Source: Apricaphanius iberus (taxonomy: Eukaryota > Chordata > Actinopteri > Cyprinodontiformes > Aphaniidae). From it: a stretch of DNA of 64,000 nt. Both the position numbers and the translations under genes were made by a program. Within the stretch, counting starts at the first letter, position 1. Every line of letters starts with the position of its first letter. The notes beneath the pieces are model-generated. The model searched no databases. It was not told the DNA's origin and was given only the letters and a program-made list of their open reading frames with translations. This document shows, in pieces, positions 33,666 to 45,872 of this stretch. Location: contig JAPXFQ010002085.1 in the NCBI GenBank assembly GCA_028564705.1, positions 366,501 through 430,500 of the forward strand. Direction: 5' to 3'.

Positions 33666-36600
33666 ACCTAAGATAATAGTAAAACAATAATTCCTTCATT
33701 TTGGGTAACCTATAAACACTTTTGCAAACAGACCTTCAAACAGGGCGTGTTAAAAAATTACTCAAATTAACTATTAAATTATTTTACATCAGATCTAATT
33801 TTGATTTACAAGAGGTAACTGTATTGTGGTTGTTTTTCATTAAGTTGCTGTAAATGTCTGCACTGGGTACAAATTAAAGCAATTGATTCAAGAGAGTGTT
33901 TTAAACATCATTTTTCAAGTCTCTAATTCTAAATCAGATTTAGGTCTAGGCCAGAGACAATCTATTCAGGGTGTCTGTTTCCACTCAGATAACAGTTTTC
34001 ATTTGGATAAACTGGGCCCGTCTGACCTGAGTACTTTCTTTCTGGTGTTTGACGTGTCCCTTGCATGGCTTGTGGCAAACTAGGAATACACGATATATTG
34101 GTATTAACAATGGCTAATGACTAGTATTAGCCAAAGTTAATTGACTGTAATTAATTGGAGGAACTGGGCTGCCTTGGGGAAGGTCTGTGCTGTCCGAATG
34201 CTTTTCTAGTTTTTATTATGTACCTAAACTGTCCTTTGTGTTCTATATAGTTGGCAGCCTCTTGCAAAAATAAGTATCTGATCTGTGATACGAGCATTAT
34301 TTTTACCTATACAAGGACAATTAGGTTGCACACTTCAAAAACATCAAACTATTAAAGTGAGTTCTAGTTCCTTGCATGTATAGATAAACACAAATATTAT
34401 CCTATACTTTATGAAAAGAGATATTTATATTTTTAAACTAACTGAAATTAAATTACATGAAACTTAAATAATTTTATATCAGTTAGGATAACCAAAATCA
34501 TTTATGTATGTGTGAAGAAATTCATAAAAATGTGTATTTTATACAATGTGTGTAAATATCAGGTATCAGTTGCGTACAGTAACTTAACTTGATCTACTCT
34601 GTTTCCGCTATATTCTAACAAAAACACATCCTATTAGTCCATGCCGCTGTTGTCTTCTAAAATGATCGCTGTGCTGCTTTGGTAGATATGTATTTTTTGT
34701 CAACTTTCTCTTACATTAATTGTGACATCTTTCATTTTAACATTTGTCTTTCCTCCAATGCATTTTTTCCCTCCCCTTCTTCACATTGTTATCTGTTTAC
34801 TATTTTTTGTTGTTGTTTTTTTTTTGTGTTTTTTTGCTGATATACCTCTCTTCGGTTGAGTAGTGAGCAGACTAAGGAAGAGAGAAAAAGATGTGAGTCT
34901 CAGCCAATTTGTCTTGACACATAGAGATGCTCAGGTGGGAAAGAGGTGTCAAACAACTAAGAGAGGGTGAAACAAGTTTGTAGCTTGGTGAGGGCTAATA
35001 CAAGAAAGGGACGATGAATGAAAGAGAGTAGAGAGCAGTAGAAGCAAGGAAATGAGAAGGACAGACGTGCCACTATTTGTGTTTAAGATTTATGGAAGAA
35101 AAAAATTAAACCTCTCTAATTGGATAGGTAAATCATCTTTAGTATTTTACACTTGCTATATTTGCATCAGCAATAGGTACACTCATATTTACCCATGGTA
35201 TCTCTCACCCAATGACCATAGACGATAGCCACTAATTCTTAAATATTTTGGCTGTTTAGAGTGTTGTAGCTAAACATATTGATGGAATGTTGAGTAGAAG
35301 GAAAAACTTTGGTAGGAAAAGCTGCACAAGCACCAGGGATAAGCACAGTCTTTGAGGGAATTATGACGCAAAGCCCTGACAAGTGTTTGGGTTAAAGTCC
35401 AATCTCTTTCTCTTTTTTGTGATCAAAAGTTTTCTTTACATTTTGTTACAAATCTGAATCAGATATTACAACAACTTTGAATAAAGACAAAATCAAAACA
35501 ATAACAACCCACTCCTTCCCACCACCCAAGTCCAGCAACAACAAAAATAGCAGTATAAAAGTTAAAAACAAGATGAAAAACAAGTGATTCTGTCACAAAA
35601 TCATAGGTATATCAAACTGTCTCCTTAATTTTCTCAGCAATGTGTGACCATATATTAAAAGCATCTTCCCTTACACCATGCAGCTTCTTTCTTTAATTTT
35701 TTTTACTGATATATTCCTTGGAAAACATCTAAAAAGGTTAAAAGGTTGCCAAATGCCTCATTGTGATCAATTAAAATCTTAGAATGGTTTGTAAAATCAA
35801 TTTTACATTGTGCTGTATAATAATAAATATACTATATCTGCCTATTTGCTTTTTAGAGATAATAATCATATTTTCTTATCAGAAATTAAGACAGATCATT
35901 CCTACTTAATTATGATCATTTAGGCATAACTGTTGTAATAAGATGTATGGAATAAAATATGTCCACACTTCACAGCCTTTTTAAACATTTGATAAACAAT
36001 TTCAACACTGACTTCATGTTGTTTATTTTGTCTTATGTGCTGTAATTGTGGCATTGAGAGCCTTACAACTAATTAGACTTCAATATTTGTATATAGATGT
36101 AAGATTTGGTTTAATTATGACCATGTACTTGAAATACTACTAGTTTGACAAGGCTTATCTTCAGATGACTACTTAAGGGTCATTGGGAGGACTTATTTTA
36201 TATGTTAGTGAATCATTCAATTATCCATACTTTTTTGTTCACATAGCCTAAGCTTGTTATGTATTTCATGTGTACAGAAAAAAATATGTACGAATATTAA
36301 ATCAAGCAGGAAACAGGAAGAGAAGAAAATAAAAATCTGCAAAAAGCAAGCATTTTTATCAGTCAGGAGACGAAGAGGCAGAGTTTGTTCCCAGGGTGCC
36401 CCCCTCATGATAGTGGCATGTTGCCCTTGTGTCGCAACAAGACAGAGAGTGGGATTGACGGAGGGTAAGGTGTCTAATCTTTGAGGGTAAGAGAGCGTGG
36501 ACTCCTCAGGGCTTGTCGTGCTCAACACCTTGTTAACCAGAAATCTCTCTTTCCATCTCAATTTCTATCTGTCTTTCCTCTTTGCTTTCTCTTCTACAGC

Positions 36601-37357
36601 TCTCTCTACCATTCTGTCCATTATTAGACATCATTCCAGATGTCTATCTCTGAGACATTGTTTCCAGGTTATCAGCAAATGTTCTTAGGGCCATGTTGAT
36701 GATATTCTTTGGTATTAACCTATATATTATTTTTTCATACCATTTTGAATCCGGATTTCCTAGTGCATCTACGAACAATGGGCGGCCAATTATTTTTTAA
36801 TCCCAGTTTTATTAACAGGGATGCTGAATATTGCTTATTAGAAATGTATGCAGAAGTGCAAGTTTCGTCATGCTGAAACTTTCCGGAGCTCTGCATCTGG
36901 ATCCACACCGCAGGCAGTGAAAATGCTCCGAAAGGACTCAACGTTTTTTTGTCTTTGCAGAAGCCTTATGGACTGATCACACACACATCACTCTAAACCC
37001 GCCATCTCCATCATGGTGGTGCCCACATCATTCTGTTGGAGAGTCTTTTTTTCATTAGGGACAGGGCAATCCTGAAATAAAACCAGCTTGAAACTGGGAA
37101 TTGGTTTAAGCTTCACAGTCCAGTAGGACAGCAATTAGTTTGTGTAATTTTACTAATAACTTCATGGGTGAATTGGTTATGTTATTTCAATTATATTGAG
37201 TCATCTCTTGTGCAAACTAAATTTTCCCAACTAGACAGTAAAATAACTGAAAGTCCTTTGTTAGAATGGACATTTTAAAGTCCAGGCCTAAATCTAATAG
37301 AGAATATGTTGCAAGAGATAGTATGGTGTGACATTTGAAAGAGATTGATCACACTGA
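33666..37357. other. AT-rich non-coding stretch, no gene seen
   Basis: No exon or clear repeat was recognised in about 3.7 kb. There is a purine-rich patch at 34,865-35,110. The open frames at 36,217-36,561 and 36,254-36,484 overlap on opposite strands and have no recognisable domains. Confidence 0.5.
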
Positions 37358-37640
37358 GGGCTGCACAGTGGTAGCACAATTGTCTTGGGTTTGAATCCCA
37401 GCTGGAAGTCTTTCTGCAGGGAGTTTCCATGTTCTCCCGGTGCATACATATGTTCTCTCCAGGTACTCCAGCTTTCTCCCTAAGTGTAGAAACCTGACTG
37501 TTAGGTCTCTCTAAATTGCCCTTAGGTATAAGTGTGTGCATGCATGGTTGTTTGTCCTGTGAGTCTATGTTTCCCTGCAATGGAGTGGGGATCTAACCAT
37601 GGTGCACCTCGCCTCTCACCTGATGAGTGCCAGGATGGTT
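37358..37640 (+). mobile_element. tRNA-derived SINE, family 2, copy 3
   Basis: It begins GGCTGCACAGTGGTAGCACA, with a B-box-like GGGTTTGAATCCC at about 37,387. GTCTTTCTGCAGGGAGTTTC, TCTCCAGGTACTCCAGC and CCTCGCCTCTCACC follow. About 25 bp between the A and B boxes are missing relative to copy 2, and the GATGGATG tail is absent. Confidence 0.85.
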
Positions 37641-37806
37641 ATACTGGAGTTGGTGAAAGTGTAGAAAAGGGGGATTAATGTGAATTTGTGCTTCACTTCT
37701 CAGATTAATTGTAAAAAATTTGAAAAAACTACATTTTATTTTTATTTTACAACTATGCACTGTTTTGTCCGTCTTTTGTCTCACATAAAACCACACCAAA
37801 ATGTTA

Positions 37807-38118
37807 GGTGTGGCAGTGGTCCAGGAGGTAGGGGTCTCACCTGTAACTGCTGGGTTAGCGGTTCGAACCCCTACTCCTTCCATCTCAGTCACTTTACCTC
37901 TGTGTCCTTGGCTGAGACACTTCAGTCAGTTTGCCTGCTGGTGCTGGTCAAAGGGCCGGTGGCTCTGGTGATTGAATGGCCTCGCTTTTTGCAATGTGCA
38001 GTTGTGATTACAGTGTAGCTAACCACCATCAGTGTTTGTGTATGAGTGAATGTCTAATCTTAGTTGTAAAGTGCTTTGAAATCCTCTGGCTTGATGCAGT
38101 GTTATACAATTACAGACC
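37807..38118 (+). mobile_element. tRNA-derived SINE of the V-SINE/AFC type, family 4
   Basis: Both polymerase III boxes are perfect: A box TGGTCCAGGAGG (37,817-37,828, fits TRGYNNARNNGG) and B box GGTTCGAACCC (37,860-37,870). The body contains GTGTCCTTGGCTGAGACACT. The 3' end is the LINE-like TTGTAAAGTGCTTTGAAATC followed by TATACAATTACAG, as in fish SINEs mobilised by L2/CR1-type LINEs. Family assignment is from memory. Confidence 0.88.
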
Positions 38119-40794
38119 TCTTACCAAGTTTTTTCATGAGCACAGAAAATGATCTAGTGAGTCTTGAATGAATTAAAGTCTGATAAACATTGGCATACGT
38201 TTTATCAAAGTTGTGTACCTTGTCATCACCTTTATTTAACTGATGTGTAAGTAATGTCTGTGTTCTTAAATATGTGTTTTGTTTGGCTCATAAATCTGTA
38301 CCACTTGGGAAATGCTTTGGAGAAACCCTAATGACTACTTAAGCTATTCTCTTTTCTCATGTGTATAATCATAGAGAAATTAGCTTAAAGCTTTCCCTCA
38401 AATTGGTCTTACAATTTTATTTTCCATATACTAATATGTTCTTGAACAGTCTAATCAGTAAAGTGCAATGGGTCCAGCTTATGAGCAATTTTGTGGAAAC
38501 ATTTGTACAAGAAGGCATCAGTATGGGACAACAGGGTATTATGCTGCTTAGTGCTGAGCTCTGAGGTTTCAGGATGGTGTAAAACAATGTGAGAAGCACT
38601 TTCTACGCATTCAGACACTGCTGTAATGAGAAAATACTCTTAATCCAGCTCACACACACACACAACAACACACGCAAAGGCGTATTTCTGCTGCCGAGTC
38701 ATTTCTTGGTGAAAGCATATTGCGATAGAAGCAGTTTAAGGACGGGCAATTATAGTTTTGGACAACGTCATTGATTTAAACTCCTGATTAGAGGAAAGGT
38801 GACAGAGGTGGTACACACAATAGCGAGTGGTGGAGTGGGGTGAGGATGGGGAAAATCACTTATACAAATGCACACACTTACAGGCATACACACACACAGC
38901 CTTAGTCTGTCCGTCAGTCATGGGAATGCCTCAGTATGGCAGGGGTCCCCCCCTCATGTTCCTCACTCTGTCTCCCCCCTTCTCTGTCTCGACACACCTG
39001 ACTGAAATATTGATGTCTCCCAACCGCTGCAGTTCATGCCTAAGTGGTTGTTTTTGTTTCAAAGAATGAGTGACTGTTTCACACATTGAGACAATTACAG
39101 ACGCAGAGCCATGCAGTCAGTGCAAAGTTGTTTCAACTCAATTGGATGCAATATCAGATTGTATGTAATTGCAGACTAAGAACAATTAATTGTCTGATCC
39201 ACTGATTTCTTTTCCGAATTTTCTTTTTTGAAGATAATGTTGCCCCTTCTATTAGTATATTTCTATTCATTGGTTTTGGACAAACTGATAATAAATAATA
39301 ATAATTATTTATGCAGTTTCAGATACACAAAACAAAACAATGTATAGTACATTATTACTATATTACTTTAACGTTGTAAATGTTTGCTTTTAGTTTTCGA
39401 TATATGTATAGATTAGGACTATTTTTCAGAAAAGTTACCATGCAACATATTCACTTATGTCATTATTGTGCGTAACTTTAGTTACAATGTCATTTATCTC
39501 TCCACTTGGCACTCAGAGATGCTTCCCTCGTCTGTGCTGACTTTGTGTTACTGTTTAGCATATCCTATTAATATTAGATGAGAAATGTTTGTTTCAAAGT
39601 GTACCATTAACCTTAGTACACATGTACATCTACAAACACAAAATCCTTCTCTTTGAACATGTAGCTGTTCACCATCTGGTTTCAATGAATTAATATAGAT
39701 TTTCATAAAATGTTAAATAGAATAGAATAATGTAGCTGGTTCCCAGTTCAGATCTATATTTACCAGCTTAAGTACAATGTAATGTTAGTTGTAGAGTGAA
39801 AAGGTATCTTTTAACACAGCAGAATGATGGAATTCAGATTATTTAAAAATGGGTCTGTAACCTCCCAGATTGATTAGGCAAGCACAATTGTTTCCCTAAG
39901 GTCACTGCTAATATCAATCACCTCTGACGTTATGCTAGCACACAAATTTTAGGTCTGGAGAAACACAATATCTATATTAATGCTTTTGTAGATTAATGCT
40001 TGCTTCTAATTTCTGTTTCAAATCTATGTTAACAGAAATACTGGACTCAGTTTTCTATTTGTTTCATAAATCTTGATGTGCAGAGTTTATGTTTTTATGC
40101 ACTTGATGTTAGATATAAATTATTTTCATCCGATTATTTTATTATGTAGATAATTTAAAGCACTGGAGTGTTTGAAACTTTTTTTTTGATGCCTGAAGAA
40201 ACATCCAAGCCGGCTGGTATTCTAGATCCTTAAAATACACTTTCGAAAAACATCCCAAGCAAACTGAAACATCAGTTCGTTAATGTCCAGAATTAATGAT
40301 GTTTACATAAAATAAGGCATTGTCTAGTGAACTTTGTTTAGGGAATTGAAATTGTTGTTTTGACAATTGTGTTTCCTGTCATGTTACAGAATCATGTAAT
40401 CTCAATCTGAAATATGGCATGCAATTAAAAATTGTACCTTTTTGAAGGGATTAACTATTTCTTCATATTATACTTGAAGACATTACCTTTTTATTAGAAA
40501 ATGGTTTTCAGTGGACATGATTTTTTAACCATGCATTTAGATTTCTTTAAAAAGAGAGAACATTTAAGGGCTAACATGAACTTGAAATTCAAGTTTAATG
40601 GTTGTCTTAAAAATTTTAAAAACAGATTAAGTACAGTTTGTGTTATGTGTACATGTGTTTATGCATGCCACCAGTGTGTCCTCTATGCCCCTGTATTGCT
40701 CCTCACATTCTTTTTCTTCACAAAAAGTCATGGCCTGACAAGGTGCTGCGCTCTGTGAAAATTATGCCTTGTTTATACGTATTTATTTCCCCTT
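38119..40794. other. AT-rich non-coding stretch, no gene seen
   Basis: No exon, repeat or RNA gene was recognised. Confidence 0.5.
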
Positions 40795-41110
40795 GACAGT
40801 TTAATTATTTCTGGCCCCATTGGAGGAAACCACATAAAAAACTCCCATGTTCAAACAGATTCTAATTAGGAATGCTGGGAAATTAAAACAGAGTTGTTTC
40901 AAAATGCTGTCATTTTTCCAGGACCTCGTCTGGAATTATGTCTCAATCAGCACAAGCTGAAATAATTACTTGTATACCTTCTAACTGCCAGCATTTACCA
41001 AATGGCAAAGCAATTTACAGCCATCATGGCCTGAGAAGCAATCATTGGGCCAACTATAAATTCAGAGGCCGACGGTTTGGAGAGCTAGATTGGAAGGAAG
41101 GGTTATAGTG
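40795..41110. other. Candidate conserved non-coding element
   Basis: About 300 bp free of simple repeats, with balanced composition unlike the flanks and several homeodomain-like and other motif cores (TAATTATT, CTAATTAGGAATG, CAATCATTGGGCCAACTATA). No open frame or splice signals. It looks like developmental enhancers I have seen in vertebrate intergenic DNA, but that is impression only. Confidence 0.25.
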
Positions 41111-41689
41111 GAGAATTAGAGAGAGAGAGATAAGGAGGAAGGGTGTGTCTTCTTACAGAGGTTCTTCCTTAATGTCTGTCCAGTTTTTTGTTTTCTGTTT
41201 TCCGTTTCCTCCATATCAGTCCTTTAATGCTATCAAACCATTCATTTTCACTATTTTACTTTTCTTTTTCAGAGCTCCTTCATGGGATACTCCATCCCTT
41301 TTTTACATTGACATCATTACACCAAGAATCACACACATTAACACTTACACATACCTTTCAAATGGAAGAAGCGAGGATTAAGTGATTATTTTCACACACA
41401 CCATTAAACATACTCATTGCTCACACAGACAGAGCAGAAAGCCTAGATAAAAACATACATGAGCAGAGACACTTAAACGGCCGCACACGTTGGACTTAAA
41501 GTAATTACTCACACACGTCATTAGACACAGACGCAGATTAAGTGGAGTGTGCTTATGGTTTGTGTATCTTTTGCTGTGGACTATTTTAGCCCCTTTTTAC
41601 TTACTGGTGCAGTAACCCCTTCAATCTATTACAAATTAAATCAACAAATTTTCACAATTTTACACCAGAAGTAAATGCAATTGCATTTT
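41111..41689. other. Non-coding stretch, no gene seen
   Basis: AC-rich clusters (ACACAC) occur throughout, and nothing else is recognisable. Confidence 0.5.
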
Positions 41690-43215
41690 TTAAAGTTTTT
41701 TAAGTTTTATTTTTATTATATTATATAGCAGTCTTTCAATACAAGGCAATTAACAGTGCTTCGCATAATTACAGAAATGTGAAAATTAAACACAGGTATC
41801 AATTAAAACATTTAGCAACAACAGTAATTAAAATTATGAAAATTAAAAACAGACCAAAGCAATAACATTAATTAAAAAGAATGAACACAAAGGTAGTTAA
41901 TTAAAAGAAATTTTTATGAACTATGAACAGAAACAAGCCTGTGAATATTCTCATTCATCCAGGTCATGGTAATCTCAAGGAAATTTCAATCGAACGCAAC
42001 TGGACTTGGTTTTTTGTCTTTGAAGACGTGTCACTTCTTATCCAAAAGGCTTCATCAGTTCATGCTTGCCGCTGACCAGGCTGGGACTGGTCCTCCATAT
42101 TTGGTTCTGGTTCTAGGGACGATCAGTAGACTAGAGCTGGAGGACCTGAGTGATCTGGATGGTTTGTATTGCGATACCAGATCTGTAATATACTCTGCTG
42201 CTAAACCATTTAAGGATTTATAGACTAATAAAAGCACTTTGAAATCTATTCTCTGAGCTACAGGGAGCCAGTGTAAGGAATTTAGAACTGGGGTGATGTG
42301 TTTCACTCTCCTGGATAAGCTGCAGCTGTCTGGTTGATTTTTTTAGGTAGACCTGTGAAGATACTGTTACAGTAATTAAGGCGGCTAGAGATAAATGCAT
42401 GGATGAGTTTTTCTAGGTCTCCTTGTGTAATCAGTTCTTTAATCCTAGAAATGTGCCTTAGGTGATAGAAAGCTGACCTTATCATTGCTTTTATGTGACC
42501 TTGGAGGTTCAGGTCTGAGTCCATTATTACACCTAGATTTCTGGCCTGGTCAGTAGTTTCTAGTTGGACCAACTGAAGTTGTCTGCTGATGTTTAATCAA
42601 TCTTTTTTGGGTCCAAAGATAAGTACTTCAGTTTTGTTTTTTTCAGTTTGAAGAAATTATGGGACATTCAGCTGTTAATTTGCTCAATGCATTTATTAAG
42701 TATTTGGATTGGTTCAACATCACCTGATGTCTTCGTGGTATAAAGTTGAGTGTCGTCCGCATAGTTGTAGAAGTTAAAATCATTGGTTGTTATTATCTGG
42801 CTAAATGGAAGCATGTAAATGTTAAATAAAAGGGGCCCTATGATGGAGCCCTGGGCGACCCCACATGTGATTTTTTTTTTTTTTTGCGATCAGAATTGGC
42901 TAATTGACACAAAGAAGTTCCTGTTTTTGAGGTAGGATTTAAACAATCGAAAACCGTAACAGAGAGTCCGACCCAGCTCTCTAGACTGTCCAGTAATATA
43001 TCATGATCAATGGTGTCAAACGCCGCACTGAGGTCTAATAGTACCAGTATATTTATTTATACGGATGTCATTGAAAAATTTGATTAGGGCTGTCTTGGTT
43101 CTGTGGTGCCTACGGAAGCCAGACTGATAAATATCAGAGCAGTTGTTCTTTGTTAGGAAGCTCGACAACTGTTGGAACACAGCCTTTTCAATAATAAGAC
43201 ATCATTAGGTTTCGA
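41690..43215 (-). mobile_element. L2/CR1-type LINE, 3' half
   Basis: The left end (41,700-41,775) is the antisense of a LINE 3' tail (TATATAGCAGTCTTTCAATACAAGGCAATTAACAGTGCTT in short matches). From 42,060 rightward the antisense of a reverse transcriptase can be followed to about 43,190. A common fish repeat unit (GAAGACGTGTCACTTCTTATCC, AGGCTTCATCAGTTC) lies between tail and coding part at 41,940-42,065 and may be a separate insertion. Confidence 0.82.
42058..43190 (-). pseudogene. LINE reverse transcriptase remnant
   Basis: On the minus strand, [20 protein letters not shown] lies at about 42,865-42,805. The catalytic box YADDT is encoded at 42,749-42,763 within [15 protein letters not shown]. 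Then come ARNLGVIMDSDLNLQGHIK (about 42,545), SAFYHLRHISRIKELI, KLIHAFISSRLNYCNSIFTG and HITPVLNSLHWLPVAQRIDF (about 42,300-42,240). It ends with YITDLVSQYKPSRSLRSS at about 42,180-42,110. These blocks are in the normal order of L2/CR1-clade reverse transcriptases. Several stops (for example near 42,600 and 42,950-43,100) and frame changes show it is inactive. The endonuclease half is absent. Confidence 0.88.
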
Positions 43216-45513
43216 GAAAATAAATATAAATAACTTTAAAAATTACTAATAAGTATAAAAAACTACTGAACATCGTGTTTTTCCTTAAAGCAGTCCATGC
43301 AGAAGAAAAGGAGAAAAATCTGTAACAGCTACCATCAGTTGTCAGCAAACACTGTCAACGAGTCACATCAGTCTGGAGAAATGTTGGCAAAATCTTTATA
43401 ACATAATTTTATTGTGGCACATTGAATGTTTTTTAAACATAAACTGTGTGTTCAAGCCTCTGCATCGTAATCTGATAAAATATAGTGATGAAGCTTTCTG
43501 GAGATTTTGTCTTTGTTCTTTTGGAATAAGTACAACTATGAACAGTTTTTGTTATGGTCATTTCCATGGAGATGTTAAGAGCTTTGTTGGATTTGATGGG
43601 TGAGGGGGCAGATGAATCCAAACTTAACTGTACTTTGTGCCTCATTTGTTTTTGAATTCATTTGGATCAGTACAGTATGTGTTCCTTTTTGAAAGCTTTT
43701 AGTACACTACAGGTTGTTAGAACGTGCATATGCAAGTATGTTCTTAACTGCTGGTCTGGCAATAAAGATGTCTAGCTATGACTAAAGAAATTAAACCAAA
43801 CATGTAGATAATAATAACAAATTAATGATTCAATGTTGCAAGATAAAAAGTTAATATTAAGTTTATTGTGCACAAATTACTCTGGCTATCAGTGTCATTT
43901 TGGTTTTGTTAATGTGTTAAAATATGCGCGCACAAAAAAGAAAGGTAATTCATGAAAAGTAGAAGAGGAAGCTTTATTTAATCAACAATATTATCTTTAC
44001 TAGAACTTTTCTGGACACCTTTAATTTAAATGTACATTTACACTTCTTAGTCAAAGTTGGATGCTCTTTTTGTTATTCTCACCAGAAATGTCAAAAGTAA
44101 CCCAGACAGATTTAAACAGGGATCACTAAAGCGGATTTTCGCAAGAACCAAGAAATGACAAAAAATTTAGGTTTTTGCTCTACAGTGAAAAAAGACGACT
44201 GTTTGCATAGATACTTGATGATGTCTGAGAAATTATAAAGATGTTAAACTGAAAACCAGACCATTTTGAAATCTAGTCTGCAGTTTAACTAACTTTCCTT
44301 TAATCACTAAACAGTTTGTGGCTATTCATGTCTAAGGTTGTCAACAATAATCTATATTTTGATATAATCTATACTATAGAAACTTTAAAAAAAAAAACAA
44401 ATTTGTATCAAAATTGATACAAACTGACCCATTCAAATTTGCACAGAAAAAAATAAATAATGGAACTTTTGTCAATGCCAACTTTTGGGAATAATTTGTA
44501 TCAGAAACATGTGGTTACCATACAATAAGAATGAAACTACACTGAACAACAACAACAAAAAATCCCATTTTGTTGTGGTGTTGCTATTTGTGGCAGAATC
44601 AGGAGACCAAAACATTTTTAAACGCTTTTAAGCACATCCTTTCCTTGACATGCATTTCTCTGTCATTGCCTACAAGGACCTTGTTCAATAGCTTCTAATG
44701 ATGTACAGTGTTAATGAAAAATTGTTTTACTGACAAATGTTGCTATTTTAAACCAGTTATTTAAATACAAATCTGGTGTAAAAATGTGTCTCATTGAACT
44801 TTATTATCACTTTTACTCTGAAGACTTTGCTCCGTCTATGCTGTTTTATTATCTTTTTTTTCTCCATTCTTCTTGTCTGTGCAAACTCTGTTAGCGTCTT
44901 TATTAGTGGTGGAATTATTCACTTGCGTTTTACCTCAGCTGAATAAATTGAGTGTTGTACTATTGGAGAGATGGGCTTTTTTGGCAGGTATTCATTTATG
45001 TCTTGGGTGTACACGTGTGTTGTGGTTGTGTGTGTGTGTATTGTGTTAACAATGAGACTGCATTGAGAGTCAAGTAATCCCAATGGAATATCCCACTCAT
45101 GTTCTGTTTGAGAAAGGCGTAATTAAAGGAGGGCACCTCTCCGAATTCGCCCATTTCAATACAAAACGCTGCTTTAAACAGGCTCACAGGCTGCTAGAAA
45201 GATACACAATAGAAACACACACAAACCCAGTGCTTTCTTACCCAGGCAAAACTCATTCCATGTATAATTACATCCCAGCTCTAATTTATCCCTGAGAATA
45301 TATGAATACCAGAGGATGAGAAGGAGGAGGAAAGGGAACTAGATAGGATAGTGGTAGCTGTCCAATTTCGAGAAAGTTTAAGTAAAACAAAATGTAGAAA
45401 ATAAGTGAGATAACGTCTTATTCTTGTTCTGTTATTAGCAAACCAGACCCCTCTGCTGAGCACCTCTCCCCATGCAAATATTATTTTTACTTAATATTTT
45501 GACATTCAAGCCT
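43216..45513. other. AT-rich non-coding stretch, no gene seen
   Basis: No exon or mobile element was recognised. Open frames at 43,412-43,645 overlap on both strands without domain support. Confidence 0.5.
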
Positions 45514-45524
45514 CCCCCCCCCCC
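45514..45524. repeat. Poly-C run
   Basis: Run of about 11 C after CCT, in otherwise AT-rich sequence. Confidence 0.9.
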
Positions 45525-45779
45525 AATGTCGAAGGGTTCTCTCAGAAGGTGGACTAACACACTACTGCAATTGCAGATCCCTTATGTTTAAGATGGGAAT
45601 CTGAGGTTTCTGTTATTGAGATGTTTGTTTTGTCACAGTATTTGTAGCCTTTAGCATACAGTATATTGCCTAAGCACGGAACTTTAACATAGCTCTAACC
45701 AAAACAATGTCCATGCAGAGACACACTAACACACATTTCAATGTTGACATCTGTCATCTCTGCCCTGTCTGTCCCTATT

Positions 45780-45872
45780 TGATGAGGTCACAACTTCAGT
45801 TGAGCTCAAAGCCCTTTCCTTTAGCCTGTCCTTAATGATGAGGTCACACCTTTCACTCTATGATGAGGTGCA
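45780..45872. promoter_or_regulatory. Possible cluster of nuclear-receptor half-sites
   Basis: GATGAGGTCACA occurs at 45,781-45,792 and again at 45,837-45,848. A third, partial TGATGAGGTG is at 45,861-45,870. Each core contains AGGTCA or a one-base variant, the half-site bound by orphan and steroid-type nuclear receptors. The repeated 5' context (GATG) could equally reflect a small local duplication. Function is inferred. Confidence 0.25.
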
